NCBI GenBank assembly: GCA_029780415.1
Contig: JAKOYN010000057.1
Location: forward strand, 1-44,118
DNA: 44,118 nucleotides
Source: RXIX01 sp003989075
GTDB taxonomy: Bacteria > Pseudomonadota > Gammaproteobacteria > Competibacterales > Competibacteraceae
Direction: 5' to 3'
The position numbers were made by a program, and so were the translations under genes. The notes under the pieces are model-generated. The model saw only the letters and a list, made by a program, of their open reading frames with translations, was not told where the DNA came from and made no database searches. Of this stretch, positions 25,275-35,500 are shown piece after piece. The stretch's first letter is position 1; each line of letters begins with the position of its first letter.

Positions 25275-27941
25275 ATGATGTCGACCAAGACGCCCAAGAC
25301 GCCCAAGACGACCTATCTCCACGATTACACCCCGCCTGCCTATCGGATTCCGCGCATTGATCTGCACCTTGATCTCGGCGATGCGCACACCACCGTGCAA
25401 TCCCGCTTGCATATCGTGCGCGCTGAAACCACGCCCGCCGGAACTCCGCTGATCCTGGATGGGCAGCATCTGGAACTGCTGGCGCTGGCGCTGGACGGCA
25501 AGCCGTTGAGCGATGCGCACTATCGCATCGACGCCGATCACCTGACCCTGCTGGATCCGCCGGCGAGCTTTGAACTCGCTGTGACCACACGCATCCACCC
25601 GCAGGACAACACCGCACTGGAAGGGCTTTATCAATCCAGCGGCAACTTCTGCACCCAGTGCGAGGCCGAGGGCTTCCGCCGCATCACCTATTTCCTCGAC
25701 CGTCCCGACGTGATGGCGGTGTTCACCACCACGCTGCTTGCCGAACAGGCCCGCTATCCGGTGCTGCTGTCCAACGGCAATCCGGTTGCCAGCGGCACGC
25801 TGGACGATGGCCGCCACTGGGCGACCTGGCACGATCCCTTTCCCAAGCCCTGCTATTTGTTCGCGCTGGTCGCCGGCCATCTCAACTACATCGAGGACAG
25901 CTTTACTACGCAGTCCGGGCGTCTGGTCACCCTGCGCATCTACGTCGAGCCGCACAATATCGACCAGTGCGCACATGCCATGTACGCGCTCAAGCAGGCC
26001 ATGGCCTGGGATGAGCAGCGCTTCGGGCTGGAATACGACCTGGACCTGTACATGATTGTCGCGGTCGGTGATTTCAACATGGGCGCGATGGAAAACAAGG
26101 GCCTGAACGTTTTCAACACCAAGTACGTGCTGGCCCGTCCCGACATCGCCACCGATGCCGATTATCAGGGCATCCTGGGCGTGATCGGCCACGAGTATTT
26201 CCACAACTGGACCGGCAATCGCGTCACCTGCCGCGACTGGTTCCAGCTCAGTCTCAAGGAAGGGCTGACCGTGTTTCGCGATCAGGAATTCTCCAGCGAT
26301 CTCGGCTCGCGCGGCGTCAAGCGCATCGAGGACGTGCGCATCCTGCGCAGCAGCCAGTTCCCGCAGGACGCCGGGCCGATGGCGCATCCGGTACGCCCTG
26401 ATTCCTATATCGAAATCAACAATTTCTACACCGTCACCGTCTACAACAAGGGCGCGGAAGTGATCCGCATGCTGCAGACTTTGCTCGGCGCGGACGGTTT
26501 CCGTCGCGGCATGGATCTGTATTTCCAGCGCCACGACGGTCAGGCGGTGACCTGCGATGACTTTGTTGCCGCCATGGCCGATGCCAATGGCGCTGACCTG
26601 GGCCAGTTCAAGCGCTGGTATCACCAGGCCGGCACGCCCGAACTGACCGTCAGTGATGCCTATGATGTCGCCTCGCACCGCTACACTCTGACCGTGCGCC
26701 AGTCCTGCCCGCCCACGCCCGGTCAGCCGCACAAGGAACCATTCCACATCCCGCTGGCACTGGGGCTGCTGGATGGCAACGGTCAGGATCTGCCGCTGCA
26801 ACAGGCTGGTGAAGCCGCGCCACAGGGCACGACGCGGGTGCTGGACCTGCGCGAAACCGAGCAGAGCTTTACGTTCATCAATGTGCCGGTGCGACCGGTG
26901 CCCTCGCTGCTGCGTGGCTTTTCCGCTCCAGTCAAGCTGCGCGGCGCTGATGGTGATGCTGAGCTGCGTTTCCGTCTGGCCCATGATGGGGATGCGTTCA
27001 ACCGCTGGGATGCCGGCCAGAGTCTGGCGGTGAGCCTGATCCTGCGCCTGGTCGAGGCACGCCGTCAGGGTCAGCCCTGGGAAATGCCCGAGTCGTTCAG
27101 TGCCGCCTTTGCGCAGGCGCTGGACACGACCGCCGATGCGGCGCTGCTGGCGCAACTGCTGATCCTGCCCGGTGAAAGCTACCTCGCCGAGCAGATGAGC
27201 GTGGTGGATGTGGACGGCATCCATGCCGCGCGCTGCTTCGTCCTGCGCAGCCTGGCGGAGCGCTTGCGCCCGGCCCTGCAGGCGCATTATGAGCAACTGT
27301 GCGCATATAGCGCCGGCGAGTACCGTATCGACGCGGCTGCCATCGGCCAGCGGGCCCTGAAAAATATCTGCCTCGACTACCTGCTGCAGCTGGATGAGCC
27401 GGAATGGCAGGCGCGCGGCCTGGACCAGTTTCACCGCGCCAGCAACATGACCGATCAATTCGGTGCGCTGGCGGCGCTGATCAATAGCAGCGGCGCGGCG
27501 CGCGATGAAGCCCTGGTTGCCTTCTATGCCCGCTGGCGGCAGGAAGCGCTGGTGGTCGACAAGTGGCTGAGCCTGCAGGCGACCGCGCGCCGGCCTGGTA
27601 CCCTGGGCGTGGTCGAGGCGCTGATGCGCCATGAAGCCTTCAACCTGCGCAATCCCAACAAGGTGCGGGCGCTGATTGGCGCCTTTGTCCAGGGCAACCC
27701 GGTGCATTTTCACGCGGCCGATGGCAGTGGCTATACTTTCCTCGCCGACCAGGTTCTGGCGCTGAACGCGTTTAACCCGCAGATCGCCGCCCGGTTGATG
27801 GCGTCGTTCACCCGCTGGCGCCAATACGATCCCGCCCGCCAGGCGGTTATGCGTGACCAACTGGAGCGTATTCTGGCTGTGCCGGCGCTATCGCCGGATG
27901 TCTACGAGATCGCAGCCAAGAGCCTCGGCCAGGCGGTATGA
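25275..27941 (+). CDS. pepN: Aminopeptidase N (M1 family)
   Basis: PepN is the main cytoplasmic aminopeptidase removing N-terminal residues from peptides. From ATG 25275 the protein is 888 residues, near the E. coli length (870). The exopeptidase motif GAMEN is near residue 268, and the zinc site HEYFH with distal Glu is at His306, Glu307, His310 and Glu329. A TTG at 25233 would extend the frame by 14 residues without family support. The N-terminus has a small direct repeat (KTPKTPKT). It is probably monocistronic, although it follows regA by 195 bp. Confidence 0.94.
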   Translation: MMSTKTPKTPKTTYLHDYTPPAYRIPRIDLHLDLGDAHTTVQSRLHIVRAETTPAGTPLILDGQHLELLALALDGKPLSDAHYRIDADHLTLLDPPASFELAVTTRIHPQDNTALEGLYQSSGNFCTQCEAEGFRRITYFLDRPDVMAVFTTTLLAEQARYPVLLSNGNPVASGTLDDGRHWATWHDPFPKPCYLFALVAGHLNYIEDSFTTQSGRLVTLRIYVEPHNIDQCAHAMYALKQAMAWDEQRFGLEYDLDLYMIVAVGDFNMGAMENKGLNVFNTKYVLARPDIATDADYQGILGVIGHEYFHNWTGNRVTCRDWFQLSLKEGLTVFRDQEFSSDLGSRGVKRIEDVRILRSSQFPQDAGPMAHPVRPDSYIEINNFYTVTVYNKGAEVIRMLQTLLGADGFRRGMDLYFQRHDGQAVTCDDFVAAMADANGADLGQFKRWYHQAGTPELTVSDAYDVASHRYTLTVRQSCPPTPGQPHKEPFHIPLALGLLDGNGQDLPLQQAGEAAPQGTTRVLDLRETEQSFTFINVPVRPVPSLLRGFSAPVKLRGADGDAELRFRLAHDGDAFNRWDAGQSLAVSLILRLVEARRQGQPWEMPESFSAAFAQALDTTADAALLAQLLILPGESYLAEQMSVVDVDGIHAARCFVLRSLAERLRPALQAHYEQLCAYSAGEYRIDAAAIGQRALKNICLDYLLQLDEPEWQARGLDQFHRASNMTDQFGALAALINSSGAARDEALVAFYARWRQEALVVDKWLSLQATARRPGTLGVVEALMRHEAFNLRNPNKVRALIGAFVQGNPVHFHAADGSGYTFLADQVLALNAFNPQIAARLMASFTRWRQYDPARQAVMRDQLERILAVPALSPDVYEIAAKSLGQAV

Positions 27942-27971
27942 GCAGTGCGATTGCTGCGCTGCAAAAAAATG

Positions 27972-28000
27972 TTGACTCCCGGTATTTCGGGATGCAGAAT
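27972..28000 (+). promoter_or_regulatory. Candidate sigma-70 promoter for phaP
   Basis: TTGACT (27972-27977) is followed after 17 bp by CAGAAT (27995-28000), 5/6 and 4/6 matches to the consensus, 65 bp before the phasin ATG. Confidence 0.5.
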
Positions 28001-28064
28001 ACCGCCATCGATGTTGCGTTGCACAAAAAACACCTAACCCCTACTGACGACCGAGGAAACAGAA

Positions 28065-28526
28065 ATGACCAACAATCCTTTTAACCCGTTTGCCAACGTT
28101 GATTTCGCCAAGTTCGACATGAGCAAGTTCGACATGAGCAAGATGCTCGGCGACGTCAAGATCCCTGGCTTCGACATGGAAGCGATCATGAGCGCCCAGC
28201 GCAAGAACATCGAAGCGCTGACCGCTGCCAACCAGGCCGCTGTGCAGGGTATGCAGGCCGTAGCGCAGCGTCAGGCCGAGATTCTCAGCCAGGCGATGAA
28301 CGAAGTATCCTCGATTGCCCAGCAGCTGGCCGGCAGCGCCAGCAACCCGCAGGAAATGACCACCAAGCAGGCCGAGCTGGTCCGCAAGGCTTTCGAGCAG
28401 GCCCTGGCCAACATGCGCGAGCTGGCTGAGATGGTGAGCAAGTCCAATACCGACGCTTTCGCCATCATCAACAAGCGCGTTACTGAGAGCCTGCAGGAAC
28501 TGAAGGGCCTGGTGGCTCCCAAGTAA
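28065..28526 (+). CDS. phaP: Phasin (PHA granule-associated protein)
   Basis: Phasins coat polyhydroxyalkanoate granules. The 153-residue protein has the phasin-2-family core (QRKNIEALTAANQAAVQGMQ, about 46-66; ELVRKAFEQALANMRELAEM, about 106-125) and is rich in amphipathic helix with no Cys. A strong ribosome site (GAGGAAACAG) precedes the ATG. Near the N-terminus an exact 15-bp tandem duplication (28110-28139) repeats KFDMS. It is followed by its own strong terminator, then phaC, so phaP can be expressed to higher levels than the synthase. Confidence 0.92.
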   Translation: MTNNPFNPFANVDFAKFDMSKFDMSKMLGDVKIPGFDMEAIMSAQRKNIEALTAANQAAVQGMQAVAQRQAEILSQAMNEVSSIAQQLAGSASNPQEMTTKQAELVRKAFEQALANMRELAEMVSKSNTDAFAIINKRVTESLQELKGLVAPK

Positions 28527-28553
28527 GGCAGACTCGCTGCGGCGTTCTCCCTG

Positions 28554-28600
28554 GCGGGCAGGCCCTGCGGAATTTCCGTAGCGGCCTGCCCGCTTATTTT
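28554..28600 (+). terminator. Rho-independent terminator after phaP
   Basis: GCGGGCAGGCC pairs with GGCCTGCCCGC around a small inner hairpin (CTGCGG-AATTT-CCGTAG), followed by TTATTTT. Confidence 0.85.
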
Positions 28601-28697
28601 CGTCGGCACGCCGCCGTGATGCCGGGCGATGCGCGTCCCGGAATCGGCTAGAATAAAGTCGTCCAGAAGACCACCATAACGACGAGAGGAAACATGC

Positions 28698-30515
28698 ATG
28701 GCTGAGCAAAAAGGCCCCGAACTCAAAGCGCCGGAAATCAAGATGCCCGATCCGGCCCAAATGGCTCAGCTTTTCGGCCATATCGCCGAGAAGAGCCAGA
28801 TCATCGTCAAGGAATTTCTGAACCGTCAGAAAAATGACGGCATGTTTGATATGCAGGACCAGATGAGTCTGGGCAAGTCCTTTCTCGATCTGACCCAGAA
28901 AATCATGGCCGATCCGGCCCGCCTAGCGCAGGCGCAGATGGCCCTGTGGCAGAACTACCTGGAGCTGTGGCAGAAAGCCCTGCCGGCGGTGTGGGGTGGT
29001 CAGCCGATGGAAGCCGTGGTGCGTGAGCAAAAGGGCGACAAGCGCTTCAAGCATGACGACTGGCAGGACAACGCGCTGTTCTCCTACATCAAGCAGTCCT
29101 ACCTGCTGACTGCGGGCTGGATTCAGGACATGGTCGCCAACGTCGAGGGCTTCGACGACAAGACCAAGAAGAAGCTGCAGTTCTATACCCGCCAGTTCGT
29201 CGATGCCCTGTCGCCGAGCAATTTCGCGTTCACCAATCCCGAAGTGCTGCGCACCACGCTGGAGACCGGTGGCGAAAATCTGGTCAACGGCCTGAAGAAC
29301 ATGCTCGATGACCTTGAGCGTGGCAAGGGCAAGCTCAGCATTCGTATGACCGACCTCAACGCCTTTGAGCTCGGCAAGAATGTCGCCACCACGCCCGGCA
29401 AGGTCGTCTACCAGAACGAGATGATGCAGCTTCTGCAGTACGATCCGAGCACGCCGGATGTCTTCAAGAAGCCGCTGCTGATCTTCCCACCGTGGATCAA
29501 CAAGTTCTACATCATGGATCTGCGACCCAAGAACTCGCTGATCAAGTGGTGCGTGGATCAGGGCTTCACCGTCTTCCTGATGTCCTGGGTCAATCCGGAT
29601 GAGCAGATGGCCGAGAAGGCCTTCGATGATTACCTCAAGGATGGCCCGCTGGCGGCGCTGGATGCCATCGAAAAGGCGACCGGCGAGCGGGAGGTCAATG
29701 CCCTGGGTTACTGCCTCGGCGGTACTCTGCTGGCGATCACCAATGCCTATCTGGCCGCCCAGGGCACGCCGCGGATTACCGCCGGCACCCATCTGACCAC
29801 CATGCTCGACTTTTCGCAGCCGGGCGAACTGGAAGTATTCATTGAGGAAGAGCAGATTTCCTCTCTGGAAAAGCGCATGGAACAGCGCGGCTTCCTTGAC
29901 GGCAGCGAAATGGCGACCACTTTCAGCATGCTGCGCGCCAATGACCTGATCTGGTCGTTCTTTATCAGCAACTATCTGCTGGGCAAGGAACCGTTCCCCT
30001 TCGATCTGCTGTACTGGAACTCCGATTCCACGCGCATGCCGGCGAAGATGCACAGCTTCTATCTGCGCAATATGTACCAGCATAACCGGCTCAAGGATCC
30101 GGGCGGCATTACCCTGCTGGGTACGCCGATCGACCTGGGCAAGGTCAAGGTGCCGACCTATTTCCTGTCGGCCATCGAAGACCACATCGCACCGTGGAAG
30201 TCCAACTACGCCGGTAGCCTGTTGTTCAGCGGTCCGGTCAAGTTCGTGCTCAGCGGTTCTGGCCATATCGCCGGCCCGATCAATCCGCCCGCGGCCAACA
30301 AGTACTTCTACTGGACCAATCCGAAAAACTCGGCCGATCCGGATGAGTGGCTCAAGGATGCCAAGCAGACTGAGGGCTCCTGGTGGCCGGACTGGTACAA
30401 GTGGCTGAGCAAGCTTTCCGGCGAGAAGGTACCGGCCCGCGTGCCCGGCACCGGTCAGTTGCCGGTGATCGAGGATGCACCGGGTGCCTATGTGAAGGCG
30501 CGCCTGGTGAAGTAA
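28698..30515 (+). CDS. phaC: Class I poly(3-hydroxyalkanoate) synthase
   Basis: PhaC polymerises (R)-3-hydroxyacyl-CoA into PHA. At 605 residues it is of class I length. The N-terminal region (about 1-210) precedes the alpha/beta catalytic domain. The lipase-like box GYCLGG has the catalytic Cys339; Asp495 (AIEDHIAPW) and His523 (SGHIAGPINPP) complete the triad. The ATG at 28698 has GAGAGGA upstream; an out-of-frame ATG 4 bp earlier was ignored. It is followed by a strong terminator. No phaA or phaB genes lie in the window. Confidence 0.95.
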   Translation: MAEQKGPELKAPEIKMPDPAQMAQLFGHIAEKSQIIVKEFLNRQKNDGMFDMQDQMSLGKSFLDLTQKIMADPARLAQAQMALWQNYLELWQKALPAVWGGQPMEAVVREQKGDKRFKHDDWQDNALFSYIKQSYLLTAGWIQDMVANVEGFDDKTKKKLQFYTRQFVDALSPSNFAFTNPEVLRTTLETGGENLVNGLKNMLDDLERGKGKLSIRMTDLNAFELGKNVATTPGKVVYQNEMMQLLQYDPSTPDVFKKPLLIFPPWINKFYIMDLRPKNSLIKWCVDQGFTVFLMSWVNPDEQMAEKAFDDYLKDGPLAALDAIEKATGEREVNALGYCLGGTLLAITNAYLAAQGTPRITAGTHLTTMLDFSQPGELEVFIEEEQISSLEKRMEQRGFLDGSEMATTFSMLRANDLIWSFFISNYLLGKEPFPFDLLYWNSDSTRMPAKMHSFYLRNMYQHNRLKDPGGITLLGTPIDLGKVKVPTYFLSAIEDHIAPWKSNYAGSLLFSGPVKFVLSGSGHIAGPINPPAANKYFYWTNPKNSADPDEWLKDAKQTEGSWWPDWYKWLSKLSGEKVPARVPGTGQLPVIEDAPGAYVKARLVK

Positions 30516-30540
30516 TCCGGCGCTGACGCAGGGCATGCAG

Positions 30541-30567
30541 CGGCCGCCTCCGGGCGGCCGTTTTTTT
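30541..30567 (+). terminator. Rho-independent terminator after phaC
   Basis: CGGCCGCC-TCCG-GGCGGCCG is a perfect 8-bp stem followed by TTTTTTT. Confidence 0.9.
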
Positions 30568-30870
30568 GGCGTCACCGGGCGCCGCAGCTGTAAAAGCAGG
30601 ATGATCGGCGATTGCTTTACACGGCCGGCGGCGTCGTGCATGGCAAAAAGAACCTGCGCGACATGAAATGGGCAGGGCAAGGGTGTAAGATAATCCGTGC
30701 CAATCCGGCGTGTTAAGGGGTGGGAGCGATTCCCCGGCGACAGCAGGTGGCAATACAAAACCAACAGCACAGCGTGCGTTTAACACGCCATCATCCCGCT
30801 AGCGACCCACAAGGTGGCCGAATGCACGGCGCACGCCGTGGTGAACCGGCATCCCGATGCGGTGGAGGCT

Positions 30871-31338
30871 ATGAGCAAATTTATCGAGTGGTCCAATGAA
30901 CTGAGCGTCGGTATCGAGGAGATCGATGCGCAGCACCAGGTGCTCGTGGATTTATTGAACGAGATCCATGAAGCAATTCAGCAGCGCCACGCTGCGGAAG
31001 TGACGACGCAGATTCTCGACCGTCTAGGTGAATACACCCGCGTGCATTTTGCGGTTGAAGAGAGCCTGATGCGCATCCTGCACTATCCCGAGTATGAGCG
31101 GCACAAGGAAGAGCACGACAAACTGATTGTGCAACTGAATGATCTGAGCGAAAAACTCAACTCGGGGAAGAGTTCGATCAGCTTCGAGCTGGCGCACTTC
31201 CTCAAGGTCTGGCTGACTCGGCACATTATGGAAGCCGACAAGCGCTATACCGGATACTTCCTGTCGCAGGGCATCCGCCCGGAGCTGTCGAGGCAATCCT
31301 GGGTGAAGCGGCTCTGGGGTTCGCTGAGCGGACACTGA
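30871..31338 (+). CDS. Bacteriohemerythrin
   Basis: The 155-residue single-domain protein has the hemerythrin di-iron signature: His in DAQHQVLVDLL (near residue 23), His in EIHEAI, HFAVEE (His/Glu, near 65), HKEEH (near 84) and HIMEADKRY (near 118). Bacteriohemerythrins bind O2 or NO reversibly and deliver oxygen to membrane oxidases or help in motility and oxygen response. ATG 30871 has GGTGGAGG upstream; the frame is open further up to an ATG at 30814 but without similarity. It stands alone between phaC and the convergent carboxylase operon. The stretch 30568-30870 has no other gene that I can see. Confidence 0.9.
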   Translation: MSKFIEWSNELSVGIEEIDAQHQVLVDLLNEIHEAIQQRHAAEVTTQILDRLGEYTRVHFAVEESLMRILHYPEYERHKEEHDKLIVQLNDLSEKLNSGKSSISFELAHFLKVWLTRHIMEADKRYTGYFLSQGIRPELSRQSWVKRLWGSLSGH

Positions 31339-31364
31339 AGACGCGAACCGGTACGATCCCACAT

Positions 31365-31400
31365 CAAAAAAACAGCCCGGGCGCATTAAACCCGGGCTGT
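31365..31400 (-). terminator. Rho-independent terminator of the pccB-pccA operon
   Basis: On the minus strand ACAGCCCGGG-(loop)-CCCGGGCTGT (31400-31372) is a perfect 10-bp stem followed by TTTTTTT (31371-31365). It lies 120 bp beyond the pccA stop codon and about 27 bp after the convergent hemerythrin gene. Confidence 0.85.
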
Positions 31401-31520
31401 CAGCTTTGGAAAGCACAGCGTTTTTTGTGCCGCGTCGGGCGAGGCCGCTGATTCAGGATCTTCCTGGCCAGTCGACCGCAGAGCGGCGAACCGGTGCGAA
31501 ACCGATCCGCCGCCAGATGG

Positions 31521-33506
31521 TTACTCGAACTCGATGATCGCCTGATCGACCGCCAGGCTTTCGCCGGTGGTGGCAAGAATCTTGACCACCTTGGCATCCT
31601 GATCGGCGCGCAGCACGTTCTCCATCTTCATCGCCTCGATCACCGCCAGTTCCTCGCCGGCCTTGACCTCCTGACCGACCTGTACCGCCAGCTTGGTGAG
31701 CAGGCCCGGCATCGGCGACAGCAGGAACTTGGACAGATCCGGCGGTGCCTTCTCCGGCATCAGCGCCTGCAGCTCGGCCACACGTGGCGACATGACCATC
31801 ACGTCGGCCTGCGAGCCCCAATGGAACAGCCGGTAGTGCATGCCACGGCGCTCGACCTGGATGCAGATGTCGGTGCCATTCAGGGTGCCCTTGAACAGCG
31901 GCTGGCCAAACTGCCAGTCACTGCGCACCTGGTAGTTTTCCCCCATGTACACCACATCGTAGCCGCCCTCGACCAGCTCGATATGCACCGGGTGCGACTG
32001 GCCGCCCATGAGCACTACCCAGTCATTCTTGACCTTGCGCTCGTGGCCGAGCATCTGGCCGCTGATCTTGGCGGCGCGGTCCATGTAGCTGCGGTGCAGG
32101 AAGGCGGCGACTGCGATCAACAATGCCGGATCATCGTGCGGCACGTCGGCGGCGTGGAAGCCGTGCGGGTATTCCTCAGCAATCATGTTGGTGCTGATGC
32201 GCCCGGTCATGAACCGGGTGTGCACCATCAGCGCCGCCAGGAAGCTGATGTTGTGCTGCACGCCGCGAATGAAGAATTCATTCAGCGCATCGCGCATATG
32301 GGCGATGGCGCGGTCGCGGGTCGCACCGTAGGTGATCAGCTTGGCGATCATCGGGTCGTAGTACATCGACACTTCGCCGCCTTCATAGACGCCGGTATCG
32401 ACCCGCACCACCTCGGTCTCCTGCGGCGGCATGTACTTGACCAGCCGGCCGATGGAGGGCAGGAAGTTGCGGAACGGGTCCTCGGCGTAGACGCGCGCCT
32501 CGATGGCCCAGCCCTTGAGCTTGACGTCGTCCTGCTTGAAGGCCAGCGGCTCGCCAGCGGCGACCCGGATCATCTGCTCGACCAGATCCAGCCCGGTGAT
32601 GTATTCAGTGACCGGATGTTCTACCTGCAGACGGGTGTTCATCTCCAGGAAATAGAAGTTGCGCTTGGCGTCGACGATGAACTCGACTGTGCCGGCGGAC
32701 TGATAGTCCACGGCGCGCGCCAAGGCCACCGCCTGCTCGCCCATTGCCCGACGGGTCTTTTCATCCAGGAACGGGGATGGCGCTTCCTCGATCACCTTCT
32801 GATGGCGCCGCTGCAGCGAGCATTCGCGTTCACCCAGGTAGAGGATGTTGCCGTGGCTATCGCCGAGCACCTGGATTTCGATATGGCGCGGTTCCTCGAT
32901 GTATTTCTCGACGAACACGCGGTCATCGCCGAAGGAGGAACGTGCTTCATTAGTGGCACGTTCGAAGCCGTCGGCGCACTCGGCGTCGTTCCAGGCCACA
33001 CGCATGCCCTTGCCACCGCCGCCGGCGCTGGCTTTGAGCATCACCGGATAGCCGATCTCGCGGGCGATTTCCAGAGCGTGTGCGGTATCGCGGATGATAT
33101 CGGTGTGACCGGGCACGGTGCTGACGCCGGCTTCCTTGGCCAGCTTCTTGGAGGTGATCTTGTCACCCATGGCGTCGATGGCGCGAACCTTCGGGCCGAT
33201 GAAGACGATCCCTTCCTTCTCCAGCATCTCGCAGAAGGCCGGCCGCTCGGACAGAAAACCGTAGCCGGGATGCACCGCTTCGGCGCCGGTGTCCTTGCAG
33301 GCCTGGACGATGCGCTCCATGACCAGATAACTCTGCGCGGTCGGCGGTGGGCCGATGAAGACGGCCTCGTCAGCCATCTCGACGTGCAGCGCGTCCTTGT
33401 CGGCTTCGGAATAGACCGCGACGGTCTTGATGCCCATCTTGCGGGCGGTCTTGATTACGCGGCAGGCAATTTCGCCGCGGTTGGCGATGAGAATCTTCTT
33501 GAACAT
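31521..33506 (-). CDS. pccA: Propionyl-/acetyl-CoA carboxylase biotin-containing alpha subunit
   Basis: The 661-residue protein has the biotin carboxylase domains (N-terminal FKKILIANRGEIACRVIKTA; ATP-grasp with KASAGGGGKGMRVA near 160; EMNTRLQVEHPVTE near 285), a BT linker domain (about 460-580) and a C-terminal biotinyl domain with EAMKMEN, biotinyl Lys627. This layout is that of propionyl-CoA carboxylase alpha. ATG 33506 fits the conserved N-terminus; the open frame further up overlaps pccB. It starts 14 bp after the pccB stop. Propionyl rather than acetyl specificity is inferred from the partner. Confidence 0.92.
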   Translation of the reverse strand: MFKKILIANRGEIACRVIKTARKMGIKTVAVYSEADKDALHVEMADEAVFIGPPPTAQSYLVMERIVQACKDTGAEAVHPGYGFLSERPAFCEMLEKEGIVFIGPKVRAIDAMGDKITSKKLAKEAGVSTVPGHTDIIRDTAHALEIAREIGYPVMLKASAGGGGKGMRVAWNDAECADGFERATNEARSSFGDDRVFVEKYIEEPRHIEIQVLGDSHGNILYLGERECSLQRRHQKVIEEAPSPFLDEKTRRAMGEQAVALARAVDYQSAGTVEFIVDAKRNFYFLEMNTRLQVEHPVTEYITGLDLVEQMIRVAAGEPLAFKQDDVKLKGWAIEARVYAEDPFRNFLPSIGRLVKYMPPQETEVVRVDTGVYEGGEVSMYYDPMIAKLITYGATRDRAIAHMRDALNEFFIRGVQHNISFLAALMVHTRFMTGRISTNMIAEEYPHGFHAADVPHDDPALLIAVAAFLHRSYMDRAAKISGQMLGHERKVKNDWVVLMGGQSHPVHIELVEGGYDVVYMGENYQVRSDWQFGQPLFKGTLNGTDICIQVERRGMHYRLFHWGSQADVMVMSPRVAELQALMPEKAPPDLSKFLLSPMPGLLTKLAVQVGQEVKAGEELAVIEAMKMENVLRADQDAKVVKILATTGESLAVDQAIIEFE

Positions 33507-33520
33507 GCCTCGCATCTCCC

Positions 33521-35053
<1,533 letters not shown>

Positions 35054-35500
35054 GAACGCTCTCTCCTTACTACGCTAGGCAGGCGCCGCGGGCGAACCCC
35101 CGGCGACGAAAACTTGAAAACGCGTTGCGGTCCTTCAGCGCCCCATGCAGTGGGCGGATCGTGGGGGCCAGAGGCGCGGGCCTTGTACCATGCTTGCGGG
35201 GCTGGCATGGAATCCGGACTTTGGGCGAATGGCGGCGACATGGCGCGGCCCGGGAGGCCATTCGGGAAAGCGGTTCCAAGGGTGTCGGTTGGGCTCAAGG
35301 GTATGGGATAGTGGGAGTCGGAGAAGCCGAGCGATGGACCGCTTGTCGAGCTTCGCCAATTATAATGGGGTTTTTAGTGATTTTCGCGTAGTCAATTTGA
35401 TATTTTCACCCTTTACCGCAGCACAATCAAACCATGACCCACGCGGGTTCGGCGCTGCCGCCGGAATGCCGCGAACCGGAAGTGTCGCCAAGTCAAAATC
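35054..35500. other. 447-bp divergent intergenic region between pccB and the exoribonuclease gene
   Basis: No credible gene is present. Bases 35340-35440 are AT-rich in otherwise GC-rich DNA and contain a perfect -10-like TATAAT at 35361-35366, but no convincing -35 at the right distance on the plus strand. The region presumably contains promoters for both flanking genes. I see no tRNA, riboswitch or strong hairpin. Confidence 0.5.

Noticed and set aside
25134..27860. Long minus-strand open frame (908 codons) across pepN
   Set aside because: Antisense to a complete aminopeptidase N with an intact HEXXH-E site; no recognisable domain of its own.
35361..35366. Complete sigma-70 promoter at the TATAAT upstream of the exoribonuclease
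   Set aside because: The -10 is perfect but no acceptable -35 lies 16-18 bp upstream on the plus strand, so only the -10-like hexamer is noted.
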